Origin: an uncultured Eubacteriales bacterium | GTDB lineage: Bacteria; Bacillota; Clostridia; Oscillospirales; Acutalibacteraceae | Direction: 5' to 3' | Assembly: GCA_934445015.1 (NCBI GenBank) | Contig: CAKSDJ010000010.1 | Span: 1-36,134, forward strand | DNA: 36,134 bases | Shown here: one piece after another, positions 14,263 to 23,822 of the stretch | Layout: every line of letters starts with the position of its first letter | How positions within the stretch are numbered: position 1 is the stretch's first letter | Position numbers and translations under genes: made by a program | The notes under the pieces: model-generated | Seen by the model: only the letters and a program-made list of their open reading frames with translations | What the model was told of the DNA's origin: nothing | The model's database searches: none

Positions 14263-16785
14263 TTATTCTTCGCTCTCTACCGCTCCGGCATCTGCGTCGG
14301 CGGCTTCGGGCACGTCATTGACCTCAGCCTCATCATGCTCGGCCTTTGCAACCGAAAGTATGCGTTCGCCATCTGCCACACGCATTACTCTTACGCCCTT
14401 TGCCGGACGCGCAAATTCGGATATAGTATCGCCGAATATGCGTATAACTATGCCGTTAGAGGCGATCATTATTATGTCTTCATTCTTTTCAATAGGCAGC
14501 ACTGCGGCAACATCGCCGTATTTTTCCACCTTATAGTTTGTAAGACCTTTGCCGCCTCTTGATTGCAAACGGTAGCACGATATAGGACTTATGCGGCCGT
14601 AGCCGGTTTCGGTTACGGTTAAAATGCGGGTATCGTCTTTGCATATAGCCATATCGACAATTGTGTCGTCCTCTGCCATATTCATCGCCTTTACGCCGCG
14701 TGCCGTTCTGCCCATTGAGCGCACCTGATTTTCATTAAAGCGAATCGCTTTGCCTTTTTTTGTCGAAACAAGCAGGTTGTTGTCGCCGTCTGTCATACGA
14801 ACGTGCGCAAGTTCATCGCCCTCATCAATAGTTATAGCGATAATGCCGCTTTTTCTGGTATTTTTGAAGTCGGATAATTTTGTACGCTTTACAATGCCCT
14901 TTCGGGTTATCATACAAATATACCGTTCTTCCTCATCATCGGCCGTAACCGGAATAATAACATTTATTTTTTCATCCGGCATAAGCGGAACAATGTTTAC
15001 AAGGTTCATACCCTTTGAGGTGCGCGAGCCCTCGGGTATTTCATAGGCTTTTATGCGGTAAACGCGGCCTAAGTTGCTGAACAGCATAATGCGGTCATGC
15101 GAAGAGCAGACAAACATATTTTCAACGCTGTCTTCTTCACGGGTGGTCATACCCGTAATGCCCCTGCCGCCGCGGTGCTGAACATTGTATGTATCGGCAG
15201 CCAGACGTTTGATATAACCGTTGACCGTTTTGGTAATTACACACTGCTCAAGCGGAATAAGATCTTCAATATCCACTTCGCCCGCAACGTCCGAAATCTC
15301 GGTACGGCGGTCATCGTTGTATTTATCGCGCAAATTCAGGCTTTCGGTTTTGACTATATCAAGAATTCTTTGATGCGAAGCCAGAATTTCGTCGCACTCT
15401 TTTATAAAGTCTATCTTCTCCTGCAATTCGTCAAGAATTTTCTGCTTTTCAAGACCTGCAAGTTTGCCGAGCTGCATTTGCACTATTGCGGTGGTCTGAA
15501 TATCATCAAACTCAAACCTCTCAGCGAGTGCCTCTTTACTTTCGGCAATAGTTTTGGAATTTCGGATTATCGAAATAACTTCATCAATAAAGTCAAGTGC
15601 CGTGCGAAGCGCTTTTAATATATGCGCACGCTCCTCTGCTTTTTTGCGGTCAAATGCGGTGCGGCGGCGAACAATATCACACTGAAAATCAATGCTGTTC
15701 TGAAGCATCTCTTTAAGCGTCAGTATCTGCGGCTTGCCGTTTACTATTGCAAGCAGTATTGCGCCGAACGTTGTCTGAAGCGAGGTGTAACTGTAAAGTT
15801 TGTTAAGAACCACCTGCGCGTTTGCATCGCGTTTTATGTCTACAACAATTCTTATACCGCCGTCGCGTTTTGATGAATAGTCAACTACATCTTCTATGCC
15901 CTCGATCTTCTTTTCGGCGGCAAGGTCATAAATATGCTTAACCAGATCTTTTTTGCGCACCTTATAAGGTATTTCGGTTATAACTATGCGATATTTGCCG
16001 TTGTGGGTCTCCTCAATCTCGGCTTTGCCGCGAAGTACGATTTTGCCGCGGCCGGTGGCGTATGCCGCGCGTATGCCGCTGCGACCCATTATTATACCGC
16101 CTGTCGGAAAATCGGGTCCTTTTATATATTCGCAAAGTTCGGGCAGGTCGGCGTCGGGGTTGTCGATAAGGCAACACATTGCGTCAATAACCTCACCCAA
16201 ATTATGCGGCGGAATTTCGGTTGCCATACCAACCGCAATACCGCTTGAACCGTTTACCAAAAGCTGCGGAAAACGAACCGGCAGAACCTCGGGTTCTTCA
16301 AGACGGTCATCATAGTTAGGCTGCATATTAACGGTATCTTTTTTAATATCGTCAAGCATACTGTATGAAAGACGGTTCATTCTTGATTCGGTGTATCGGT
16401 AAGCGGCGGCGGGGTAGCCGTCAATGTTACCGAAGTTGCCGTGACCGTCTATTAAGGGATACCGGAGCGAGAAATCCTGCGCCATACGCACCATTGCGTC
16501 ATAAACGGAAGCGTCGCCGTGCGGATGATAACGACCAAGCACCGTACCTACAGTATCGGCGCACTTGCGGTATTTGCTTTCGGGCGTAAGTCCGTTTTCA
16601 TACATAGTATAAAGTATTCTGCGGTGAACGGGCTTTAAACCGTCGCGCACATCGGGCAGCGCACGGCCCACAAGCACCGACATAGAATACTGAAGCATAC
16701 TTTGTTTTACTTCATCGGTGATCTCAACCGGAAGAATTTTGGTTTCTTCGCTTTCAGGCCAATAAACTTTTTCCTGTTTTGCCAT
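14263..16785 (-). CDS. gyrA: DNA gyrase subunit A
   Basis: The 840-residue protein is the breakage-reunion subunit of gyrase. The catalytic tyrosine is in AAYRYTE (Y131). The region matching the E. coli quinolone-determining segment reads HPHGDASVYD, with Ala92 at the position of E. coli Ser83 and Asp96 at Asp87. The C-terminal beta-pinwheel contains the GyrA box QSRGGKG near residue 740 and a related QHRGGRG near 540, so it is a gyrase and not topoisomerase IV. An acidic Ala/Asp/Glu-rich tail ends the protein. It starts 18 nt after gyrB with GGAG upstream. Confidence 0.98.
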   Translation of the reverse strand: MAKQEKVYWPESEETKILPVEITDEVKQSMLQYSMSVLVGRALPDVRDGLKPVHRRILYTMYENGLTPESKYRKCADTVGTVLGRYHPHGDASVYDAMVRMAQDFSLRYPLIDGHGNFGNIDGYPAAAYRYTESRMNRLSYSMLDDIKKDTVNMQPNYDDRLEEPEVLPVRFPQLLVNGSSGIAVGMATEIPPHNLGEVIDAMCCLIDNPDADLPELCEYIKGPDFPTGGIIMGRSGIRAAYATGRGKIVLRGKAEIEETHNGKYRIVITEIPYKVRKKDLVKHIYDLAAEKKIEGIEDVVDYSSKRDGGIRIVVDIKRDANAQVVLNKLYSYTSLQTTFGAILLAIVNGKPQILTLKEMLQNSIDFQCDIVRRRTAFDRKKAEERAHILKALRTALDFIDEVISIIRNSKTIAESKEALAERFEFDDIQTTAIVQMQLGKLAGLEKQKILDELQEKIDFIKECDEILASHQRILDIVKTESLNLRDKYNDDRRTEISDVAGEVDIEDLIPLEQCVITKTVNGYIKRLAADTYNVQHRGGRGITGMTTREEDSVENMFVCSSHDRIMLFSNLGRVYRIKAYEIPEGSRTSKGMNLVNIVPLMPDEKINVIIPVTADDEEERYICMITRKGIVKRTKLSDFKNTRKSGIIAITIDEGDELAHVRMTDGDNNLLVSTKKGKAIRFNENQVRSMGRTARGVKAMNMAEDDTIVDMAICKDDTRILTVTETGYGRISPISCYRLQSRGGKGLTNYKVEKYGDVAAVLPIEKNEDIIMIASNGIVIRIFGDTISEFARPAKGVRVMRVADGERILSVAKAEHDEAEVNDVPEAADADAGAVESEE

Positions 16786-16803
16786 TTTTTCTCTCTCCTT
16801 TCC

Positions 16804-18747
16804 TTAAATATCAAGATCCGTAACGTAAATTGCGTTCTCTTCTATAAATTTTCTTCTGGGTTCTACTTCTTCACCCATAAGTATTGTAAACGTTTGGTCG
16901 GCAAGCGCCGCGTCTGCCATTGTTACCTGCAAAAACGTTCTGCGTTCGGGGTCAAGGGTGGTCTCCCAAAGCTGAGAGGGGTCCATCTCACCGAGACCTT
17001 TATAACGCTGAACATCGGCAACACCGCCGAGTTCCTCAATTTTTGCCGCCTTTTCTTCATCTGTAAATACGTCAAAATGCTGTTTGCCCTTTGAAATTCT
17101 GAAAAGAGGCGGTTGTGCAAGATAAATGTGACCGGTTTCAATAAGTTCGGGCATATATCTGAAAAAAAACGTAAGCAGTAGCGTTCTGATATGGCTTCCG
17201 TCAACGTCGGCATCCGCCATAATAACTATTTTGTCATATCTTAACTTTGAAATGTCAAAATTTTCGGCAATACCGGTGCCGAGAGCCACTATAACCGGCG
17301 TTAGTTTATCATTGCCGTAAACCTTGTCGTCACGCGCTTTTTCAACGTTTAACATCTTACCCCACAACGGAAGTATTGCCTGATAGGTTGCGTTTCTGCC
17401 CTCTACCGCGCTGCCGCCGGCAGAATCACCCTCGACAATGTAAAGTTCGGTTTTTGTAGCGTCGTTTGAGATGCAGTCGGTAAGTTTTTCGGGCATACGG
17501 GTCTTGTTGCCTATGCCTGCCTTGCTTCGCGACGCGTCGCGCGCTTTTTGAGCCGCCTCACGCGCGTTTGACGCGGCAATCGCCTTATCGATAACGGTTT
17601 TGGCGTCGATCGGATTTTCTTCAAGGTGTTTATAAAGTTGGTCGTTTACAATATCCCTTACCAACTGACCTATCGACGTGTTGCCGAGTTTTGCCTTTGT
17701 CTGGCTTTCAAACTGTGCGTCGGCAAGTTTTACCGAAACAACCGCTACCACGCCTTCAAGAATATCATCCGCTTTAAGCCTTGCGTTGCCCTCTTTAAGT
17801 TTTTTAAAGTCAAAAGCGTATTTGTTTACAACGTTTGCAAGACTCTGCCTGAATCCCTGCTCGTGGGTACCGCCGTCAACGGTGTGCAGAGTGTTTGCAA
17901 AAGATAAAATTCGGCTGTCATAAGCCGTAGACCACAAAAGCGCAATCTCGGCTGTTGAGTCGCCCCTTGTGCCCGAAAGATATATAACGTCTTTTATAAG
18001 ACTCTCTTTTTTAATGCCTGCGAGCAGATATTCAACATAAGATTTAATACCGCCCTCAAAACATAAATCGTCGCTCTTACCCGAAGTATATGCGTCGCTG
18101 CGCTTATCTGTAAGAACTATTCTTATACCCGCGTTAAGAAACGCCTGCTCGCGAAGCCTTGTAAGCAGGGTATCGTAATCGTAGGTGGTGGTATCGGTAA
18201 ATATTGTCGGGTCGGGTTTAAAGGTTACTGTGGTTCCCGTTTTATCGGTATCGCCTATTATTTCAAGGTCGGTTACAATATTGCCCTTTTCATAACGCTG
18301 TTTGTAAATATGGGTGCCGTCACAAACCTCAACTTCAAGCCAGTTTGAAAGCGCATTAACAACCGACGCGCCCACACCGTGCAGACCGCCCGATACTTTG
18401 TATCCGCCGCCGCCGAATTTGCCGCCTGCGTGCAAAATAGTAAATACAACCGTAACGGTAGGTATGCCTTTTTGGGGATTTATACCCACAGGTATTCCTC
18501 GTCCGTTGTCGGTAACGCGTATAATGCCGTCATCAAGAATTTCAACTTCTATTTTTGAACAGTAGCCTGCCAATGCCTCGTCGATAGAATTATCAACTAT
18601 TTCATAAACAAGGTGGTGGAGTCCGCGCTCACCGGTAGAACCTATATACATACCGGGGCGTTTTCTTACGGCTTCAAGGCCTTCGAGTACCTGTATTGAG
18701 GATTCATCATATTTTTCGGTTACAGGTAAATTCAGTTCTTCACTCAT
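16804..18747 (-). CDS. gyrB: DNA gyrase subunit B
   Basis: The 647-residue ATPase subunit of gyrase. GHKL ATP-site motifs include E57 (catalytic base in DNSIDEALAG) and NGRGIPVG (81-88). The TOPRIM domain has EGDSAGGSA and DADVDGSHI, and the C-terminus has QRYKGLGEM. PLWGKMLNVEKA carries Trp where many GyrB proteins have Arg or Lys. The start has GGAG 7 nt upstream and lies 20 nt after remB. Confidence 0.98.
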   Translation of the reverse strand: MSEELNLPVTEKYDESSIQVLEGLEAVRKRPGMYIGSTGERGLHHLVYEIVDNSIDEALAGYCSKIEVEILDDGIIRVTDNGRGIPVGINPQKGIPTVTVVFTILHAGGKFGGGGYKVSGGLHGVGASVVNALSNWLEVEVCDGTHIYKQRYEKGNIVTDLEIIGDTDKTGTTVTFKPDPTIFTDTTTYDYDTLLTRLREQAFLNAGIRIVLTDKRSDAYTSGKSDDLCFEGGIKSYVEYLLAGIKKESLIKDVIYLSGTRGDSTAEIALLWSTAYDSRILSFANTLHTVDGGTHEQGFRQSLANVVNKYAFDFKKLKEGNARLKADDILEGVVAVVSVKLADAQFESQTKAKLGNTSIGQLVRDIVNDQLYKHLEENPIDAKTVIDKAIAASNAREAAQKARDASRSKAGIGNKTRMPEKLTDCISNDATKTELYIVEGDSAGGSAVEGRNATYQAILPLWGKMLNVEKARDDKVYGNDKLTPVIVALGTGIAENFDISKLRYDKIVIMADADVDGSHIRTLLLTFFFRYMPELIETGHIYLAQPPLFRISKGKQHFDVFTDEEKAAKIEELGGVADVQRYKGLGEMDPSQLWETTLDPERRTFLQVTMADAALADQTFTILMGEEVEPRRKFIEENAIYVTDLDI

Positions 18748-18767
18748 TTTATATCTCCTTTTATCTT

Positions 18768-19031
18768 TTATAGAGAATCTATATATCCCGTGCGTTTAAG
18801 CAATGTTGACGATGAAATTTGCGAAATATATACCTTTATATCTTTTGCGGTTCTGCCCGCCACTACAAACGAGCGCGGCAGATCGTAACTTATTGTTATT
18901 ACCCTGCCTTCTTTTTCGGCTTTGGTTAAAAATTGACGTGTTCTTTTTGAAACCGAGGCGTTTTCCAAATCAAAAATTCCTATAATTTCATTTGTAGGCA
19001 GCATTGTGTTGTTTCCCAAATGTATATACAT
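18768..19031 (-). CDS. remB: DUF370 extracellular-matrix regulator RemB (YaaB)
   Basis: This 87-residue DUF370 protein begins MYIHLGNNTMLP and has the SKRTRQFL basic segment characteristic of the YaaB/RemB branch, which sits between recF and gyrB in Bacillus too. The paralogue RemA is a DNA-binding activator of biofilm genes; RemB's role is less clear. The start overlaps the recF stop by one base (TAATG), indicating coupled translation. Confidence 0.92.
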   Translation of the reverse strand: MYIHLGNNTMLPTNEIIGIFDLENASVSKRTRQFLTKAEKEGRVITISYDLPRSFVVAGRTAKDIKVYISQISSSTLLKRTGYIDSL

Positions 19032-20095
19032 TAAATTTTATCACCGTTTTTTATTCTTATAATTTTGCCGTCTTTCAGATTTTTGATGTTTGACGTATCA
19101 CAGCAGGTTATAAACGACTGCCAGTTTTTAATGTGGTTTAAAATGTAATTCTGCCTGCCTTCATCAAGTTCACTCATTACGTCATCAAGCAGGCAAATAG
19201 GATATTCACCGCTTATTTCCTTTATAACTTCGGCTCCGGCAAGTTTTATTGCAAGCGCAACACTGCGTTTTTGACCCTGCGAGCCGTAAATTCTTGCCGA
19301 AATACCGTTTATTTTAAAATTTATATCGTCGCGGTGCGGACCTATCGAGGTGGTTTGTGTATACATATCTTTTTCACGGGCGTTTTTAAGCATTTCGCAG
19401 TTCAGCGTTTCGCCCTTGCTTGCAATATATTCTGTTTTTATCTCTTCTTTTCCGCAGGATATTCCGAAATAAATATCGTTTACGTACCTGTTTAAAATTT
19501 CTATGTATTTTTTTCGGTATTTTATTATTTTATTTCCTGACTCCGCTATCTCATTTTCAAAAACATCAAGCATTACCGATAAAGTTTTATCGTAACGGTA
19601 ATCCTTTATAATTTTGTTGCGCTGCATCACAGCACGGTTGTATCCGCGCAATATTTCAATGTAATTCTGATAAAGCTGACCTATTGCCGTGTCTAAAAAT
19701 CTGCGGCGTTTGTCGGGGCCGTCGGTTACAAGTGTAAGATCCGAAGGCGAAAAAATTACCGCGTTGTATTTACCGGCAAGACTTGCGGTAGACGGCAATT
19801 TTTTTTCATTTAAATACGCCGTCTTTTTTTCGCCGAAAGTGATTTTTGCGCTGTTGTTTACACCGAAAATTTTATATTCGGTATAAATTTCAGACCTGTT
19901 TTCACCGAATTTTATAAATTGCGAATCGTTTGAAATTCTGAAACTCTTTGCTCCCGAAAAAAGCCACAGCGCTTCTATTATATTTGTTTTGCCCTGTGCG
20001 TTTTCGCCGCATATTACGTTGGTTTTATTATCAAAATCAAGTTCTGAAAATGATATGTTTCTGAAATTTTTAAGTCTTAATTTTTCTACATTCAT
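19031..20095 (-). CDS. recF: DNA replication/repair protein RecF
   Basis: The 354-residue SMC-like ATPase helps load RecA at gaps through RecOR. Walker A GENAQGKTN is at 30-38, the signature region is SQGQKRSVALAIKLA, and Walker B is PICLLDDVMSELD. The ATG overlaps the yaaA stop (ATGA), and the stop overlaps remB, placing it firmly in the dnaN-yaaA-recF-remB cluster. Confidence 0.97.
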   Translation of the reverse strand: MNVEKLRLKNFRNISFSELDFDNKTNVICGENAQGKTNIIEALWLFSGAKSFRISNDSQFIKFGENRSEIYTEYKIFGVNNSAKITFGEKKTAYLNEKKLPSTASLAGKYNAVIFSPSDLTLVTDGPDKRRRFLDTAIGQLYQNYIEILRGYNRAVMQRNKIIKDYRYDKTLSVMLDVFENEIAESGNKIIKYRKKYIEILNRYVNDIYFGISCGKEEIKTEYIASKGETLNCEMLKNAREKDMYTQTTSIGPHRDDINFKINGISARIYGSQGQKRSVALAIKLAGAEVIKEISGEYPICLLDDVMSELDEGRQNYILNHIKNWQSFITCCDTSNIKNLKDGKIIRIKNGDKI

Positions 20096-20301
20096 ACTTT
20101 TATTATAAATGTGTTGTTTTCAAACTCTACGGTATCACCGTTTCGGAGTTTTTTGCCGCGCATGGTGCAGACTTCGCCGTTTACTTTAACAAGACCGTCC
20201 TGTATTACCATTTTTGCCTGCCCGCCGGTGCCTAACGCGCCCGAAAATTTAAGTGCGCTGTCAAGACGTATAAATTCGTCTTTTATAAAAATTTCTTTCA
20301 T
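20092..20301 (-). CDS. yaaA: S4-domain RNA-binding protein YaaA (RlbP)
   Basis: This 69-residue protein is essentially one S4 domain (IRLDSALKFSGALGTGGQAKMVIQDGLVKVNGEVC in outline, then RGKKLRNGDTVEF). In Bacillus the homologue between dnaN and recF takes part in large ribosomal subunit maturation. It begins immediately after the dnaN stop and overlaps recF by 4 nt. Confidence 0.94.
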   Translation of the reverse strand: MKEIFIKDEFIRLDSALKFSGALGTGGQAKMVIQDGLVKVNGEVCTMRGKKLRNGDTVEFENNTFIIKV

Positions 20302-21408
20302 TTATTTTAACCTCATTGGCATTATAAGATATAACATATCTTCATCTTTTCCATCTGCCGGAGTAATTGTAACGCCTGCGTTTGAGCCGTTAAATTTAAA
20401 GAGTATTTTTCCGTTTTCGCAAGCTTTTAGCGCTTCAAGCAAATAGCGGCTGTTAAGACCCATTTCAAAATCGTCGCCGTCAAGCATAATATTCATTTTT
20501 TCTTTTGCTCTGCCTAAAGCGGTAGCGCAGCTTAAAATAAGTTCTTCTTTTGAAAATGCAAACCTTATAGGAGTTGAAAAAGTATCGTTTATAAGCAGCG
20601 AAACGCGCTCTACACAGTCAACTATTTCACCGCAGTCAATTACAGTGCTTTGCTTGCACTCGGTGGGGATAATTTTTTCAAAGTTTACAAATTCACCCTC
20701 AAGCAGACGCGATATAAATACATAACCTGCAATTTTGAAAAGTATAAGTCTTTTGCCTACTTTAATTTCAATTTCTTCATCGGTTTCATCAATAAGTTTA
20801 ACAACTTCGCTTAACGCTTTGCCCGATACTATAAATTCTATTTCATTATCTATATTTATTTTTTTTCTTCTTATTGCAAGGCGATATCCGTCAATTGCAA
20901 CAAACTGCAATACACCGTTTTTAACCGAAATATTTATACCGGTCAAAATAGGCCTTGTACCCTCAATCTGCGATACGGCAAAAATTGTGCCTTTTACCAT
21001 TTCGCAAAAATCCTCGCCGTGTATTTTTAAATTTTCACCGTCGGTAAGCGAAGGCATTTCGGGAAAATCGTTTGCCTCCATACCCATAATGTCAAATACT
21101 GCTTCACCGCTTCTTATGTGGCAAACCAATCTTTCATCACATTCTATTTCAACGTCTATACCCCTTAATTTTCTTAAAATATCGGCAAGCAGACGCGCGT
21201 TTATTACAATGTCGCCTTCTTCTTCGCAAGACGCGTATATTTCTTTTTTCATTCCCATTTCAAGATTATATGAAGAAAGCGTAAGCAGACCTTTTTCGGC
21301 AGAAAGCAAAATACCTTCAAGCACAGGCATTGAACTTTTTACTCCTACCGTTTTCTGCATTTTTAAAACAGCATCCAAAAAAGCGGCGCGTTCTACTCTG
21401 AATTTCAT
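20302..21408 (-). CDS. dnaN: DNA polymerase III beta sliding clamp
   Basis: The 368-residue sliding clamp has the usual three-domain layout, beginning MKFRVERAAFLDAV and ending with the conserved LIMPMRL tail that forms part of the peptide-binding pocket. GGAGG lies 7 nt before ATG 21408. It is separated from dnaA by 215 nt that hold the predicted origin. Confidence 0.98.
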   Translation of the reverse strand: MKFRVERAAFLDAVLKMQKTVGVKSSMPVLEGILLSAEKGLLTLSSYNLEMGMKKEIYASCEEEGDIVINARLLADILRKLRGIDVEIECDERLVCHIRSGEAVFDIMGMEANDFPEMPSLTDGENLKIHGEDFCEMVKGTIFAVSQIEGTRPILTGINISVKNGVLQFVAIDGYRLAIRRKKINIDNEIEFIVSGKALSEVVKLIDETDEEIEIKVGKRLILFKIAGYVFISRLLEGEFVNFEKIIPTECKQSTVIDCGEIVDCVERVSLLINDTFSTPIRFAFSKEELILSCATALGRAKEKMNIMLDGDDFEMGLNSRYLLEALKACENGKILFKFNGSNAGVTITPADGKDEDMLYLIMPMRLK

Positions 21409-21423
21409 AAAATTTCCTCCGTT

Positions 21424-21623
21424 TTTCTAAAAATAAAGTAATATATTATAACAGTAGTAATAGGGGGTGTTAAAAAGGTTGATAAGTATATCAAAAACGC
21501 AAGATAAAAGCATTTTTTAAATTTAAAAACCCGTTTAGTAAAATTTTGATAAGTATAATAAAATATTTTAAAAGTTTAAATTGTGGAAAAAGTTATTATT
21601 ATCAACTTTCAAAATGTGGAAAA
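21424..21623. promoter_or_regulatory. Predicted chromosomal origin (oriC) in dnaA-dnaN gap
   Basis: Read in the dnaA direction (right to left) the gap holds two TTTTCCACA DnaA boxes (21623-21615 and 21590-21582, 33 nt apart), two copies of TATACTTATCAA (21557-21546 and 21490-21479, each containing a 7/9 DnaA-box match), a GC-rich ACACCCCC (21470-21463), a DnaA-trio-like run (bottom strand 3'-GAT AAT GAT GAC, 21462-21450) and then a very AT-rich stretch to 21424. This is the same order as the Bacillus subtilis basal unwinding system: boxes, GC cluster, trios, unwinding element. Function is inferred. Confidence 0.75.
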
Positions 21624-22955
21624 CTAACTCGTGCTTTTTAAGTTTTTGATAATATCGGCAATAAGTTCTTTTTCATAAGGCTTGTCATTTAAAAACTTTT
21701 CTATGTTTTGAACGCCGTAAAGAACAGTGGTATGATCCCTGCCGAACGCCTCACCTATTGCTTTGTAAGAAAGGTCTGTAACCTCACGCGTTATGTACAT
21801 CGCAACCATTCGCGCAAGTGCCAGATCTTTAGTTCTTTTTTTAGAAAGAATTTCATTTTCCGAAACGTTGTAAGAGTGGGCGACTTCGCTTATAATTTTT
21901 TCAATACTAATTACAGAGGTTTCGGAGTCGTTTATAATGTCTTTTATAAAGCCCTGAACAATAGAGATATTAGGCTTTTTATTTTCTATTTTTATAAGAG
22001 CGTTTATTTTATTTATAACGCCTTCTATCTGACGCGTATTTGATTTAATTTTTTCTGCAATATAAAAAACAAGATTTTCATCAAGTTCAATATCCAACTG
22101 CTGCGCCTTTTTATTTATAATACCTACTCTTGTTTCAAAATCAGGCAGGGTAATATCTGCCGAAAGACCTGCCGAAAGCCGTGATTTAATACGCTCATCA
22201 AGAGTATTTATTTCTTTTAAAGGACGGTCAAGCGTAACTATTATCTGCTTGTTGTTCTGATACAAAGAATTAAAGGTGTTAAAAAATTCTTCCTGAGTTG
22301 AGTCTTTGCCGGCAATAAAATGAATATCATCAAGAAGCAAAACGTCTAAGTTGCGGTATTTGTTGCGAAAATCATCTATTTTGCCCATACCGAGTTTACC
22401 GTCATGCAAAGATTTTATAAGCTGATTTGTAAAATCTTCACCGCGTACAAATTCTACCTTTTTATACGGATATTTTTTGTTTATATGATTTTTAATAGCA
22501 AGCATAAGGTGGGTTTTGCCTACGCCCGACGGACCGTAAATAACAAGAGGATTGTAAATAATTGTAGGACTTTCGGCAACGGCAAGAGACGCCGCGTGAG
22601 CAAAACGGTTTGTAGAACCTACAACAAAGTTATCAAAATTAAAAAACTTTTCAAATGTAAGGCCTTCGCATTCTTCCTCGGCTTTTTTAATGTTTTCTTC
22701 ATCATCGGCAACCACAAATTTTGCCGGTATTTTTATACCCATTATTTTTTCAATGGCGTTGTTTATAATGTCGCAATAAACATTTTTAATCATACCCTTT
22801 ATGTATTCGTTTGAAGCGGCAAGAACAAATTCTTCGCTGTTTACGCTTTTTGGGGTAAGGTATTTAAAAAAAGTATCAAACGCAATTTCAGAAATTTGAG
22901 TTTTACATTCCTCACAAACAGCATTCCAAATGTCGTCAAGTGAATTAACTGCCAT
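21624..22955 (-). CDS. dnaA: Chromosomal replication initiator DnaA
   Basis: The 443-residue initiator has domain I at 1-80, a short acidic linker, the AAA+ domain with Walker A GPSGVGKTH (141-149) and Walker B LLLDDIHF, and domain IV with the DnaA-box-reading signature GRDHTTVLYG (405-414). The linker domain II is short for the family. A TTGAAA/TATAAT promoter lies about 60-85 nt upstream and a terminator insulates it from trmO. DnaA boxes were found downstream of the gene, not upstream. Confidence 0.98.
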   Translation of the reverse strand: MAVNSLDDIWNAVCEECKTQISEIAFDTFFKYLTPKSVNSEEFVLAASNEYIKGMIKNVYCDIINNAIEKIMGIKIPAKFVVADDEENIKKAEEECEGLTFEKFFNFDNFVVGSTNRFAHAASLAVAESPTIIYNPLVIYGPSGVGKTHLMLAIKNHINKKYPYKKVEFVRGEDFTNQLIKSLHDGKLGMGKIDDFRNKYRNLDVLLLDDIHFIAGKDSTQEEFFNTFNSLYQNNKQIIVTLDRPLKEINTLDERIKSRLSAGLSADITLPDFETRVGIINKKAQQLDIELDENLVFYIAEKIKSNTRQIEGVINKINALIKIENKKPNISIVQGFIKDIINDSETSVISIEKIISEVAHSYNVSENEILSKKRTKDLALARMVAMYITREVTDLSYKAIGEAFGRDHTTVLYGVQNIEKFLNDKPYEKELIADIIKNLKSTS

Positions 22956-23011
22956 TTAAACTTCCCCTTTATATATTTATATATATTATATATAATTAAA
23001 TAGTTACATAT

Positions 23012-23040
23012 ATTATATCATAAGTTATTAACATTTTCAA
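23012..23040 (-). promoter_or_regulatory. dnaA: dnaA promoter
   Basis: Minus-strand TTGAAA (23040-23035), 17-nt spacer, perfect TATAAT (23017-23012). The spacer contains the small dyad GTTATTAAC. The region down to the start codon is extremely AT-rich; no 9-mer DnaA box was seen here. Confidence 0.7.
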
Positions 23041-23070
23041 TACGCAATATTTAAAAACCAAAAAGCAAAA

Positions 23071-23101
23071 AAGCAGATATAAATTAAATTTATATCTGCT
23101 T
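23071..23101 (-). terminator. Terminator after trmO
   Basis: A 15-bp perfect stem AAGCAGATATAAATT (23071-23085) with AATTTATATCTGCTT (23087-23101), followed on the minus strand by TTTTTTGCTTTTTGG. It insulates the dnaA promoter from the lemA-trmO transcript. Confidence 0.85.
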
Positions 23102-23142
23102 CATCTTGTTTGTAAATTTAAAAAAATTTAGACACAGGCAAA

Positions 23143-23820
23143 TCAGTATGCCTTTTCGACGCTTAAAATATTTATTTTGTTATCAGCGTAATTAAAAGCC
23201 ACTTCAAAATCAGAAATGTTCATTTTATAAATTCTATCGTCATTTTGGTAAGACGGGCGTGGGTCCTGCTCAAGGCATTTTATAATCAGATTGACTTTTT
23301 CTTCAGGAATATTTTTAAAAACGTCAACGCCGAATAAAACGTCAACTTTAAAATTTTTGTTTTCTTCTCCGAATGAGCCGAGTGCCTGCGGTTTGCTGTC
23401 GCAATAGGGAATATAAGGTTTTATGTCGAAAATAGGCGTATTATCAAGCAGATCAACGCCGCTTACAATTAAAATATCGCCCAAATTTTCGTCTTTTTGA
23501 ACACACTCAAGTTTAACACATGAAAGACCTAAATTATTAGGTCTGAAAGGCGAGCGCGTTGCAAAAACACCTTTTTTTGCATTTCCGCCGAGCCGCGGCG
23601 GCCTTACGGTAGGCGACCACTCTGCACGGTGATTTTCAGAAAAATCAAAAATAAGCCAAAGGTGCGAGTATTCTTCTATTCCGCGAATGGCGTCCGGGTT
23701 TCTGAATTCTTTGTTAAAAACGATTTTTCCTTTTAACTCATCTACAACTCCGCTTTGCCGCGGAATGCCGAATTTTTCTTTAAAATCGGTTTTTATGCAG
23801 GCAATGGGTTTTATTTCCAT
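23143..23820 (-). CDS. trmO: tRNA (adenine37-N6)-methyltransferase TrmO (TsaA/YaeB family)
   Basis: This 225-residue TrmO/TsaA-family protein is expected to methylate t6A37 to m6t6A37 in threonine tRNAs using SAM. Family features are the N-terminal IACIKTDFKEKFGIPRQ, IEEYSHLWLIF, ATRSPFRPNNLGLSCVKL and LDNTPIFDIKPYIPYCD, with a C-terminal extension carrying DPRPSY. The length is normal. It starts 2 nt after the LemA-family gene, so the two are coupled, and a terminator follows. Confidence 0.93.
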   Translation of the reverse strand: MEIKPIACIKTDFKEKFGIPRQSGVVDELKGKIVFNKEFRNPDAIRGIEEYSHLWLIFDFSENHRAEWSPTVRPPRLGGNAKKGVFATRSPFRPNNLGLSCVKLECVQKDENLGDILIVSGVDLLDNTPIFDIKPYIPYCDSKPQALGSFGEENKNFKVDVLFGVDVFKNIPEEKVNLIIKCLEQDPRPSYQNDDRIYKMNISDFEVAFNYADNKINILSVEKAY

Positions 23821-23822
23821 AA

